Shown: one piece after another, positions 32,650-44,800 of the stretch
Numbering within the stretch: position 1 is the stretch's first letter
Layout of the letters: each line of letters starts with the position of its first letter
DNA from: Sarcophilus harrisii
Taxonomy: Eukaryota > Chordata > Mammalia > Dasyuromorphia > Dasyuridae
Assembly (NCBI RefSeq): GCF_902635505.1
Contig: NC_045427.1
Coordinates: 130,082,960-130,146,959, forward strand
Direction: 5' to 3'
DNA length: 64,000 nt
Position numbers and translations under genes: made by a program
Notes under the pieces: generated by a model
Database searches by the model: none
Told to the model about the DNA's origin: nothing
Seen by the model: only the letters and a program-made list of their open reading frames with translations

Positions 32650-33150
32650 AATGAGCAAACAAATTATTATATATAAATGTAATGATACTGTCATACCATA
32701 AAAAATGAAGAGGATAGTTTCAGAGAAATCACGGGAAAACTTGTAGATGGAGTGAAATGAAAATAAAAACCAACCAAAACCCAGAATAATTAATAAAAAT
32801 GACAGCAATATTGTTAAGATATTGCTTTGAATTTGTCGTGCTCTCTCATCCTGGGTCACAGATCCAGGATCTTTGGATCTTTGAATCCAACTTTGAACTT
32901 TGAAAGAATTAAGAACTCTTATCAGTGTAATGACTAATCATGGGTCCAGAGGAACACATGTTACTCATGTCCTGATAGGTAAAGTACTTCAGAGTTCAGA
33001 ATTAGTCAAAAAATTTTTTGGACATGGCAAATGTGGAAATCTGTTTTGATATTGTGTGTGTGTGTATGTGTGTGTGTGTTTTAAACAGGATTTATTTTTC
33101 TTTAGTTCTTGGGGTAGAGGGATGAGCTAGGATGGGGAATAGTTAAAGGG
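32650..33150 (+). mobile_element. L1 3' end, opposite orientation
   Basis: Carries aaaatgaagaggatagtttc, acagcaatattgttaagata, attaagaactcttatcagtg and tggacatggcaaatgtggaa, the 3' end of an older L1 lineage, with a (TG)n run at 33053-33080. It abuts the minus-strand L1 head to head. Confidence 0.65.
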
Positions 33151-34310
33151 AAGAGGAAGATCTTAGTTGATAAAAAAAAAATTAGAAAGCAATCATGTGT
33201 AGACTCATTCACATGTTAAATGTAAACTTCTTCAGACAGACTGTCTTTCATGTTATTTTTTATATTCTTGGCAACTAATACTTTAGGTAGACCCCTGAGT
33301 GTTTGTTGAATTGAGGCTCTCAAACAAAACTAGAGAAACTACAAATAAGAATAATAATAATTTTTATAATCAATTATCCCAAGGTTAATTTCTTCCACAG
33401 AGCTTGTATTCACTCTTTTATCTGTTCAGAAGTTTATATCATCTTTGCAGCTCCTTCATCTTCTTGTTCAATTACCTTGAAGTGTCTACCTTATGATCTT
33501 TCACATTTTGTTTAGTTCAACAGTTGATCTATTTTATTTTCTAAATTAAATTTTATTTTTAACTTATAATCATTCATTTTTTCTACTTCCTCTTCCAACT
33601 TGGAAAGAAAAATAGAATTTTGCCACAGCATATTAATTATAGATATCTGAAATGCCAGCAAAATAATCTTTTGTGCCTGAAAATATTTATGATTGCAAAG
33701 TGGACAATTTTTCAGTACACAATAATTGCATTGTTTACATTGATCATTCAAATTAAACCATATTTTATGAATGAAACGATGCAGACACCTGACAGTGAGA
33801 AAAGATTGCTAGCCCCATTCTAAATTGCAATACTTGCTGGGTCCACTTCTATTGTTATATATTTAGGCAAAACGGGTATATAACTAATTCGTATTTTTTT
33901 AGAGTACTTGATAGCTGCTGTGTAGCCCATTTATTCAACTACTAACTGGGTATGGTAACATTTTTTAAAAATATGATCCATATAATTGTACTTTTAAGAT
34001 TAAAACTATACTTAGACAAGCTCAGCAGTTAGGGTTTTTTTTTTTTTTTATCATTATTTAGGAGCCTTTTCAAAACTGAATATGTAGCATCATCTAGTAG
34101 CAGAAAATATTGTCAACTTAGAAAAGTCTTTTATTGGACATTTATTTAATGTTTCTGTATTTATCCTTATGTTTAAGTTTGTATTTTTAGTATGCTTAAG
34201 TGTAGGTTCTAAAACTTACTTATTTACTTCACTAGTTTTAAAAACACCACTATGGGGTAATACAAAAGACAATGGACTTGAGTAATGATTCTTGCCTCTG
34301 CTACTTATTA
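33150..34310. other. Intergenic stretch, little recognised
   Basis: AT-rich. A short L2-like end (ctgagtgtttgttgaattga) lies near 33295. The 79-aa and 67-aa frames on the two strands overlap and show no known protein. Confidence 0.4.
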
Positions 34311-34319
34311 CTTGTGTGA

Positions 34320-34600
34320 CTATGATAGAATTCTGTAACCCTTCTGGGCCCTTAAAAGTTTCTTTATTTGAGACAGATTGTGGAGAGTACTGGTGTCTTG
34401 AAGACATGAATTCAAATCTTTCCCTAGACACTGAACTACCTATTTGACTGTGGGCAAATCATTTAACCTGATTCAGTTTCCTAATCTATGAAATGAGACC
34501 AAAAAATAGCCCCTCTCCCTCCCATGTCTATTGTGAGGATTAAGTGAAATTATTATAAAGTACTTTGCAAATGTGAAGGCATCATATAAAAATATTGTCT
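34320..34600 (+). mobile_element. MIR SINE
   Basis: Carries gtgggcaaatcatttaacct, ttcagtttcctaatctatga and ataaagtactttgcaaatgt in MIR order. Confidence 0.65.
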
Positions 34601-34619
34601 ATTTTTTGTTATCTAGATG

Positions 34620-36010
34620 AGGTGATCTAAGATTTTTCCTTTTAGTATTCTTTAAGTGCTAAATCCTATGAGTCTATAAGCCAAAGCAAGGGCATCCATA
34701 GATATGTAGGGTCCAAAAGTAAAATTTATGTCCAAAGAATATTAAATGGTGATTTTTCTTATATATCAGTTTTTATATCCTTACATCGGCTGCTGTATCC
34801 TGAACCTCTATAATAATGAATTGAAATCATTGACTCTTCACTCCTTAGGGTGAGAAAAAGACAAATGAACTTCTGCAAAAAACTTCCTTAAGAGAATTTC
34901 CCAATGTGACAGAACATAATTATGAATTTAGTTATTACCACTTCCCAGAGGTAGAGATCACTCTAACAAGTGGAAAAGCTTAGGAGTAGATTTTGAACCA
35001 AGAGTAAAATTAATACTCACGATCCTTCTCACAACAGAAATAAGGGCTAGAATTTCCAACATAGCAGCAAGAGATAAGTTCTTAACTCTCTCCAAACATG
35101 TAAAACGCTAACATTAACTAATCGACAAATGTAATCCGATTAAATAAACTCATTTCAATAATGAAGCAGTTTCAGGTACAAATTCTCTTAACGTCTCAGA
35201 GGTTCTTGTAAATTTTGAAATTAGGTAGAAAAGAATAGTTTGCTCAGTTGTAGATTCATTGAGTCTTTTCTTTGCAACTCTTTTCATTAGTTTATCATAA
35301 GCCAATATTCTTTTAGTAATCAATTTGTTGGGCATTAGTTACAGTAATTTCAAACTTTATTATGCTTCTCTCTTCCAAGTTTTATGAATTCTTACGTTTA
35401 CTGTTGATAGAAATTCAAGATGTTTGCATTATATCACTGAATGCTAGACTTTTTAAAAAAATCCCTTGATTTGTGGACAGTGCTAAAACATTTTTTAAAA
35501 GACTGATGTCTTTTAAAGCTTTGGCTTTCTAGCTTAGCATTTCATATCAATTCCCAGGAAGTCCTTTCATGACAGCTTGGCAACATCCCATGCAAATGGT
35601 TCCCACAACAGCACTATATTTTATTGAGCTCTGGCCAAAATAGGTTCTGACTGTTGAAAATGTTACTTTTTGTGTGAAAACATTTCTTTTCCAGTTTCAC
35701 AGTTAATTTCTTTGAGCCTTGCTCAAAGATTAGTTCTTGTCCATTAGGAGACCATCTCCTTGTCACCTGAGCCAACTGTACACTGATACTTATCTGATAA
35801 CTGATAGTTATAAAATCTTTATGTAACTTGAATAACTTTATACACATAATGGAAGCACACTGTAAATGGAATATCAAAGGTAGATTCCTAAAGTTTATAT
35901 GTACTAACACTGTTGATTCTGAGTTAATTTTGTTTCCACAAATGCAATGCATGAAATTAGAGAGCACCAACTAAAAATTAGTGTGTCACCAATATGTTGA
36001 AGGTTAAAAA
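34620..36010. other. Intergenic stretch, unassigned
   Basis: No gene or repeat recognised. Minus-strand open frames of 61 aa (35150-35335, Lys/Arg/Thr-rich) and 118 aa (35614-35970) resemble nothing I know. It could be a decayed repeat or unique sequence. Confidence 0.35.
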
Positions 36011-36019
36011 CAATGAGAA

Positions 36020-36552
36020 TGAACTGTTTAAAATTTTTACCATTTCATATTATTGATCTATGGAAAATGATGAGTAGGATGCTCTCAGGAAGGAAAAAAA
36101 AAAACACCTTGGAAAGTCCTCCATGAACTCAAGCAAAGTGAAATATACTATATATACAAAGCAATGCTGTGGGATGACCAGCTGTGAATGATTTTGTTAT
36201 TCTCAGTATAACAATTATCCATGACGACTCTGAAGGACTTATTATGAAAAATCCTATCCATACCCAGAGATCGTATCTGAGTACAGATCAAAGCATTTTC
36301 CATTTCTCTTTTTTTTAACTTAATTTTTTTCTTGAGGATTTTTATTTTCAATAAGGTGGGAGATCTATGGGTTTTTTTTTTCTTTTTCTTTTCACAACTT
36401 GACCTTTATGGAAATGTTTTGCATAACTTCACAAGTTGGTTTCTTAATTGTGGGTAGGGATAAAGGAGAGAACCTAGAACTCAAAAATTCTGGAAACAAA
36501 TGTTAATTTTTTGTTTTGTTTTGAATATAACTGGGGGAAAATATAAAACTTT

Positions 36553-36560
<8 letters not shown>
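36020..36560 (+). mobile_element. Old L1 3' end
   Basis: Carries gatgaccagctgtgaatgat, ttctcagtataacaattatc, actctgaaggacttattatg and tatggaaatgttttgcataa, the 3' end of an old marsupial L1 lineage in plus orientation. A 26-T run (36550-36575) begins another fragment. Confidence 0.7.
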
Positions 36561-36584
<24 letters not shown>

Positions 36585-36754
36585 GCATCTAAATGCAATT
36601 TAAATGTACTTCTATCATAAGCATATCCAAAGTTATTAGATCGTTCTTCCTTCTCCCCAGCCCCCATTCAGTTTGTTTGCTTTTAGTAAAAAAAAGAAAA
36701 AAATCCTTGCTTTGTTGGCACAAAAATACAATATCATCTTCATCACTGATGTTC

Positions 36755-36835
36755 AACACACACTGTGATGTAGCACAGTGCCTTGCAAACAGTAGGCACT
36801 TAATAAAATGTTTGCTGAACTAGATATAAAAGACA
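36755..36835 (+). mobile_element. L2 3'-end relic
   Basis: Carries gtagcacagtgccttgcaaa and aggcacttaataaaatgttt, the L2 close. Confidence 0.6.
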
Positions 36836-37104
36836 AAGGGATGGATTCTTTTCATTTCATCCATGCCACATGAGCAGTGTGCCTGGTCCATAGATAAGCA
36901 GACTGTCAAAATAACCTTTTTACTTTACCCAGTCCTAAAAACAGCCAAAACCCACTGGCCTCTGAACTGGAACTAGTCACTGAAGGCAAATGATCTTGTT
37001 TTCCTGCAAACAGCAACTTTGGATCCAAAGTACATAGATTTGATGTGTGCTGCCCAAAAGATAATCAAATTATCTGAATAAGGGGTTAGGGGAGGGGGAA
37101 CAAG

Positions 37105-37370
37105 AGTAAAAGAATAAGCATTTATACAGCACCAATGTATACCAGGCACTATGCTGAGCACTTTATATGTGATGCCATTTATTCCTCAAAACAACTCTAT
37201 AAGGTAGGGGCTATTATCATTACCCCTTTTACACATGAGGAAACTGAGGTGAACAGGGTTAAGTAACTCACCTAGGGTCATCTAGCTATAAGTTATCAGA
37301 GACTTGATTTGAATCCAGGGCTTCCTGACTCCAGGCCCAGGCTCTACACACTGAGCCACAGGAGCATATT
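37105..37370 (-). mobile_element. MIR SINE, inverted
   Basis: Carries acatgaggaaactgaggtga, acctagggtcatctagctat and cttcctgactccaggcccag, reversed MIR core with flanks. Confidence 0.75.
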
Positions 37371-37374
37371 TAAC

Positions 37375-38330
37375 TAGAAATAAGGCATAGAATGAAACAT
37401 GTCATGATTTAAAAAGACCTGATCACATATTCATAATGCACTAATACAGCGTATTAGAAACTAACACTTAAAAAATAAACTAAAAGTTTTCAATGATTGT
37501 AGGCTTTTTTGCTGATAATAGCAAGTATCTGTAATCACTACTTTTGTTCTAGTCAGATGACTGTATAGTATTTGACAAGGGTTTTAAACTTCTATTTTGA
37601 GCCACTGAAATCCTAACTCCTTTTTTGCATTGTTTTTGTCACCTACAACAGAACTTTGGATTCATTTTTAGGTCACTATATTTACTATGCTTATATTCAA
37701 GGAGAATGATTTGTATTTCTCCAAAATATACGTACTAGTTGGCAAGTTCTTCCTTCCCCTCCCCAAAGCGTGGCTTACTCCTCCCAATCTGACAGAACTG
37801 AGAGCCTGCTCGGTTCTGCGCCAGGTGGTCCAGCTGGCACTTGCCTTTGTTCCCTCTTGTCCTTATATCAACTGGGGGAATAAGGGTCCTGGGAGCGGAA
37901 CCTACTACACTCTGAATGATCACAACTTAAAATTAAAGCTTCTCAAAATACAAACCGAATTTCTTTTATCTAACGATCTGAATGATGTAGAAAAGTACTT
38001 CTGCCAACAGTGAGAACTTTGGCAATGTGTCCTCTGGCAGGATGCCGCAAGGTTATCTATCCATACCCTGAAAGTTCACTACCAAGTCCAGTCACGCCTC
38101 AGACTGCTGGCTGTAATGTTTGCCAAATTACAAAGGAGCTGCTTTGAACAGGGTTCCCTGGAAAGGCCAACACTTCAGAATATGTGTGGAGCTTTGGAAC
38201 TCTAACCTGAGCCCCCAATCCAGCTGACTGGTGCCTGGGCGCATGCACTTCAGCCCCAAATGTCTGCAGGCCAGGCCCAGGTACCAGGCCTTGTATCAGC
38301 TTCTCAGGCCATGCAGGCCTCCACAGATTC
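37375..38330. other. Intergenic stretch with a less AT-rich patch, unassigned
   Basis: From about 37740 to 38330 the sequence looks visibly richer in G and C than its surroundings. A 108-aa open frame (37687-38013) shows no family, and its tail is AT-rich and repeat-like. No promoter motif or splice structure that I can defend. Confidence 0.35.
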
Positions 38331-38469
38331 TCTCACCATCTCCCTACTGCTTTGTGCATCCCTCCCCTTGTGAGCTCCTCGAGGGAAGGGCCTATCTTTG
38401 AAAAGTTCCCAGGGCTTAGCACACAGCCTAGCACGTGCTTAATAAATGCTTTTTCATTCACTCACAAAG
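38330..38469 (+). mobile_element. L2 3'-end relic
   Basis: Carries gtgagctcctcgagggaagg, cccagggcttagcacacagc and gcttaataaatgctttttca. It ends where the INTS10 transcript should end on the other strand. Confidence 0.7.
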
Positions 38470-38694
38470 TTTTTTTAAGGATGGGTTTTATTTACAAAAT
38501 GTTTTTTACTCTTCTTTTATAAAAGTTACAAAAAATGGGATTTAAAAATAGAAATACCTTCTTAGACTTTTGTGTTCCACATTAAAAGCAACTAAAGTTA
38601 GCATTCAGATGATTTCTTTTTAGAGTCATAAAGCCACAGTGTTATTGATCACAACTTCTAGTAAAGAAAACTGTGCTCATGGGAATCGCTTCAT
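38467..38694 (-). other. INTS10: INTS10 3' untranslated region
   Basis: This is about 230 bases of non-coding sequence after the INTS10 stop on the minus strand, ending 15-25 bases past an AATAAA. A plus-strand L2 relic begins where the UTR should end. Confidence 0.7.
38487..38492 (-). promoter_or_regulatory. Polyadenylation signal AATAAA for INTS10
   Basis: The plus strand reads tttatt, which is AATAAA on the minus strand, about 200 bases after the INTS10 stop codon and with no earlier equivalent. The position suits a short 3' UTR. Confidence 0.7.
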
Positions 38695-38851
38695 TTAGGC
38701 CAGAGCCTGAAGCAGCAAGATTTTCTCATTAATGCAGAACCTATGGAGTACGACCATCAAATTCTCGCCACAGCGGGACACCTGGCGCTCCATAGCCAGG
38801 CGGAAATCTTCTTTTACACCTTTGGTGATACCCCTGGTTACTGTGTGATGC
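38695..38851 (-). CDS. INTS10: INTS10 last coding exon and stop
   Basis: The minus-strand acceptor is acttcag. It encodes [40 protein letters not shown] and [11 protein letters not shown], then TAA. The human protein ends LLLQTLT, so the last residues differ only conservatively. The open frame extends upstream of the acceptor into the intron; that part is not coding. Confidence 0.97.
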
Positions 38852-41800
38852 CTGAAGTTAGCAACAGGAAAACAAAGAGAAAAAAGGATTATCATCTATG
38901 CCTGAAACCATATAAATCCCAAAGAGTAAAGTCTAATACATAAAACTGCCTTCTATTTAAGAGAGTTAAGCCAGTAAAAGAAAAATAAAAAAAATCCTTA
39001 AAAAACCAAACCAAACAAAAAACCAAAACAATAAAACATAAAATACTACCCAAATTTTTAAAGATAGATGAGCATCTTCAAAAGTTATCTTCACCATTTT
39101 CCCCTTATAAAAAAGGCATAGGTACATTTGACTGGTTAAAATTTAGTTTTGTTTTTTAATCCTTGTCTCCTGCTAAACAATTGAAGCTCTTGAGTCCAAC
39201 AGGGGAAGATTCCCCCTTACATGTGCAAGGCCTTCACTGTCATTTCTGGGAGCTCACCTTGGAAGTGGAACCAAGGAAAGGAACCATCTAAACTTAGCTC
39301 TGTTTTGGAACAGCAATGACAATTGGCAAAGAGGTCAGAGACTCTGAGCAAAAACCAGGCAAATCAAGCAGGAGTGCAGTAGGCTCAGTAATTCAATGGC
39401 GTGGCAGCAGCCCTTACAATCTTTCACAAAACTGCCACACATTTGGCACTTGTGAGATCTTGGGGGTGGAGATGAACAGGAAAGTTTGAGGTGGTGTAAC
39501 ATTTTGGGATGCCATCAAGAGCATACTTAAAAGTTCCTTAAATAAGAAGAGAAAGAACAGAGAAAATCCAATAAAACAAATTCTTACCAATGAATAAAAT
39601 AAACGAGCAGGAATCAATAGCTATGGGGAAATGGGTCCTAGCTTTACTATTTCACTGATTGGTCAAATTTAGATAAATTCAAACAAGAAGTCACCTTGAT
39701 TCCATTATTATAAAAGTGATGTAGAATGGAGTTATACATTTGCATAACTAAAAATTGCTTATAAACTATCTATTTTTTATGATGTGAAGTAAAAATAACT
39801 TCAGCTAGAATAACAAACATTACAGGTGCCACAATCAAAAGTCACACCCTGTATCATAAGCAGGAAGCTTTAAATTGCTTGCTTCAGGGAAGTAGTTTCA
39901 TGGTAGGAAGTCTTTGGTACAATTTACAAGAGACCTAATTCCTTCTAGGTTTATCAGAGATAACGTACTGATCCATTCAAGGTATCTGAGTTAGGACTGG
40001 TGATTGAGTTTAGGTAGGGGACAGTACTAAGAAGATGAATCAGTGTCAAGGGTTTTCTCCTCTAGGTCAGTTAACTTCACATCTAGGAAAGTTGTATTCC
40101 AGAGCAACAGACCAACTGCAGCCTGACTTTTATGTCATAACATTGAATAAAAGGTTTGATTCTACCATTAACAAAGTCAGTGTATGGGTGACACAGACAA
40201 ATCTATCCCCACTGCTAGAAAACCCCCAAGTAGCTTAAATGATAAAAAGCTACTATGACAGTCTGTCCTATTCAGTACTTAAATCAGGAATAGTGTACTC
40301 TAAAGAAACTGCCAATGGCGAGGGGGGAAAAATGTTGAAATCCAGCCTATTAAAAATAGTGAATTTAGTCTTAGAAAAACTGGGTTCCAATCCTATGCCA
40401 CCTAGACAAGTCTTTTAACCTCTAGAACCTCAGTTTCATGATCTTAAAATAGGTGAGTTAGATAAGCTCTCTTCCAGCTCTGTATCTATGATCTCTAATT
40501 AGATAAGGGAAAGAAGAAACAAAAAAGAAAAAAAGAAAAAGACTAAAACTGTAGCCAAAACAAAAGGCTGGTAAATCTTACCTATATTTAGAAAAGAGAA
40601 CTTGTTTTAAAAAATAAGCTAACATCTTAGACCGGCACTTAAACTAGTATAATCTAATAACAGTTTCATATTATCTTCATTTCAGTTTTAATTTGGTGGT
40701 GAATATTAAATTGAACACACACACACACTGTCAACTTATGGATAAAAATAAGAAATGTTACAATATTACAACCAGATGGTTTGCTGAGGAATGCAGAATA
40801 AATTAAAAGAAAAGCATGGATGAGGGCACTGGGTAACAGAGAGCTGAAAACCATGGGCAGTACAACATGTTGACGAAACAGCACACTATGAGCAGGTGTG
40901 TTTTTTCCCACTTGGTACCTGTCAGCAGTCTGTATGCTGGGCTGTAGTACAGGTATGAATTCCTGCTGCAGTAACCCCATGGGAGGGCTAGAAGGCCTTT
41001 AAAAAACAGCAAACAGCAGCATTCAAACACCCACACCGACTCACCCTGTACTGTAAAACACTCCAGAGAAAATACAAGAGAGAGCTGGAAGGAGACCATG
41101 AGTGCTTTTTTTTTTTTTTTTTTAAACCTGCAACAACCACCTTAGTCCAGCTATGTGCTAAAAAGGAAGGGAGCAAAGCCACCATCCATTTTCATGATGC
41201 CCACTGATGGAATATTGTCCAGGTTTTACTTAGTAGAATTTGATTTGAACTGAGTCTCAAGATCAGCATGGTGTCCAAAGAGAGCAGTGAGGAAGTTGAG
41301 CATGATGAATTTGCAGTGGGAAAGGAACTACACAGTAAAAAAGTTAATTTTTAAATCCCACTCATTCTTTTTCTCACAAAGTCCAAACCTATATACTGAC
41401 AAAATCTTTCAAATGCAATTATGTCAAGGTTTAATTAGGAGATAATTCAGTGCTGAGTGATTACATGGCACACACAGTATTCCACTGAAAGCAAAGCATA
41501 AACATACCAATACTGCTTATTTCATTCTAGCTTGATCCAACTATAAAAAATATGGCAGACATGTATAAACTCCTTTCTTAAATATATAAGTAAAAAACCT
41601 TTAAGTCACAGACTCTTAACTTGGAGTCCATGGACCTCCAAGGGATCCAACCATGAATTCAGATGGGATTAAAAAAAAAAAAAATCACAATTCTATTTTT
41701 GCTAACCTGTAACTGAAATGGAGCATTTCCTTCACTTTTGAACATGGATAATAAACATTATTCTGAGAAAGCATTCAGAGGCTTCAGTAGATGGCCAAAA

Positions 41801-44800
41801 AGGATCCCTTGATCCCCCAAATTAAGAATCCCTGTTTTAAGAATAAAAAAATATATCTCTTTCACCTTTCATCCTTTTTGGATGTACCACATCTGAAACA
41901 ACTTTGACAGTCCTACAGCGAAGGGAAGAGTGAATAAAATGTCCAAAGCTGTTAACAGTATCTTTATACTGTTCCACAAATAGTATACCATATATATCGA
42001 CTACCTTATAGCTTCTGAAAGTAATGGAAAAAGGCAGCTATACAATGGGTCCAATTCATTTGTGACCTAGATATTTTCGCAATTGCCTTTTACCTATTTT
42101 TAAGATTGAAGTTTTTCCTGATTTAGCATAAACTACCTGAGCAAACCGGGTGTTTTCTGCAGAAGATGCTCATATTTCCACTTCTACAGAGAGAACTAAA
42201 CCTAAAGATAGGTTACAAGTTGACCACAGATTTTATTACCATCTTCTCTGTTCTTTTATTTACAAGATCTTAATTCTGCACTTTAAAATTATGACCATGT
42301 AGCTTAACAGTTTACAACTACAAAGGGTGCAAAGTAATATAAACAGCTTTTCATTATGTCTGGAACAGCTTTTTGAAATAATTTTATAAATCAAAGGAAG
42401 TCAATGCATTTTTATTCAGGTGTCTTTCTGAATTTCTTATTGTTGCATCTGTTCTCCTTGCTATTGCAGTTTAGATTAGATAGAGATTTTAGAATGACTA
42501 TAAGACGTCCACCAAGTATATTAGGCAAATTTCATCGTGCCAAACTATTAAGTAAAGGTCCCAGAAGTATTGGGAGAGTCCAACCCCATCCTGACTCCCA
42601 CTCAGATAACTTGCTGTTTATTTGTTTTCAAGAATTGAAAACAAGGCCCAGCATGTAGGAAATGGTGTCAGTTGCTCTTAAAATGAAGGCTGGTGTCCTG
42701 GAAAGGATAATGGACTTAGCATCAGTAAATTTCTGGATTTGAATCCTACTTCTCTACATATTAAATTAGCTATGTGATCACAAGCAAGCATCTTATACCT
42801 TCTGAGTCTCACTTTCCCAATCTTTAAAATGGAGATAAAACCAGCATGTCTCTCACAGAGGTTTGCAGTGAAGAATCAAGGTACAAATTCGACAAACACT
42901 TTACAAATCTTCAAAGGCTATGCAAATATCAGCTAGGAGCAAAAGTCCTTAATTTACCCTCAGGATCTCCTGTGGATATAGGCTCTCTGGGGCTAACCTT
43001 GACTCTCCCTTCTCCTCCAGACACCTCCCCTGTCTGGGGCTTGTCTGCATTCTAGGACATCTCCTCTGTGACTTTTTGTCTGGCTTGAATAAATCATTTG
43101 GTGGGGAAATATTTTGGCTATTCCTCGCATGAGATGCTGCATCTCTTGGCTTGTCTCCCATTCCTCAAATGCCTTCTTCTCAGCTCTGCCTCCTGAAATT
43201 CTTGGATTCCTCTGGTTCCCAGCTCAAATCCTGTTTTGCATAGGAAACCTTTCCTGATGATGCCCTCTAATATTAGTGCTTTCACGCTGAGATCATCTAA
43301 ATTATCTTGTTTCCTTCTTGTTTGTACACCACTGTGTGCGTGGTGTTTCCCCCAACAGAATGGACTGTGAAGTCCCTAGGAACAGGGATTGTCCTTTGGC
43401 TCTTTTTGTATCCCTAGCACTTAGCACAATATCTGGCAGATGGAAGATGCTTAATAAGTGCTTGATGACTTGACAAGATTAAAGCAAATAGTTAAAAAAC
43501 CACACCAGTGATCTCTTATCTCCAAAATAAAAACAATAGTTTTTATTTGTGAACATTTTTCATTGAGAGAGGTTCTCATGTCATTGAGAGAATCAGTCAA
43601 AAAGCAACTGCAATGTCTATTTTCCAATCTTTAAAAAAGCACAGGGAAAACAAACGTGCCTCATTTAATTCTTACTAATTCTTTGTGTCTTCAGTATCTT
43701 TCTTTGCAAAAGTTTACTTCTCTCCTATGGTCTCTTATAAGTGTGGGGAAGGAAAGGGGAAGCACAGTTGCTACTAGATAGCATGCCATCTTCCAAATTA
43801 ACTCAGCGAACTTACTGGCCAAAGACAACATTCCTTTTCCACTCTAAATCCCTGAGAAATTAATAATAAGAATCCAGAGAATGGAAGGTCTGAAGGTAAA
43901 GAGAGAAAGAGGGGGAAAGTATTGTCTTTCTGTTAACTGAGAACTCATCAATTCCATAGTGAAGAGGAAAGAATCTTGACCAAAGCCAATGATTTAATCC
44001 TTTTCCATCTGTTTTAACTAAGGACTTGTTTTCTTGAAGTGACCATAATACTGACCTTTGGGAACAGCAAAAACAAAAACTCAGAGTACACAATTATTCA
44101 AACTAGAACTAGTGCTGCGCAGCAGAGGAAGTTCTGTGACTTATTCAATAATCTGAAGGGTTGCTGACTTGGTTGTGGTAAGGGGGCAGGGGGAAGAATC
44201 ACACTTACTGCTGTGTCTTTTTCTCATCAATAAATATTTATTGAAAAGAATAAATTTCAAATAAGACTGTAGTTTCTCCAGGAGGTACCAGGCTTAACTA
44301 TTTATTTTGTGCTACGTTAGAGTTGAGTACTTATTTAGCACAGTATCTAGCACGTAGTAGGAATTTAACAAATTCCTACTGACTAAGCAAAACTTGCAAT
44401 TCAACAGCTATTTGTATATATGACACAGTTGCTAGTCTTTGGGAATTTTTTGCCTCCAGCAAAGAGGAGCAAAGATTTTTTCCATTTTAAAAAACTGAAA
44501 TGCTTCAATGGCCAATGAAGTGTGTGAGTGGTGCTGGTGGCAAGAAGAGTCAAAAGCTCTCAGATTCAGTCCCAGCCCATCTATTTATTACCTGTCTATG
44601 GCCTTGAACAAGTCTTTTTCTCAAGGGCCATTTGTAAAACAAGAGGAAGAGACTAGATGACTCTAAAGGACCCTGCTAGCTCCAAAGCCTATAATTCTAT
44701 CAAGTCTGTACATTTAAGAAAGGAAAAATAAAAGAAACCACAAACGAGACCTTTGTGTAGTGAAACACCTCTGAAAAATGACAGAAGTAACACCATAAAA

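Noticed and set aside
37687-38013. A 108-aa frame near the INTS10 3' end as a novel gene
   Set aside because: No recognisable domain, no start context or splice support, and low-complexity AT-rich codons at its end.
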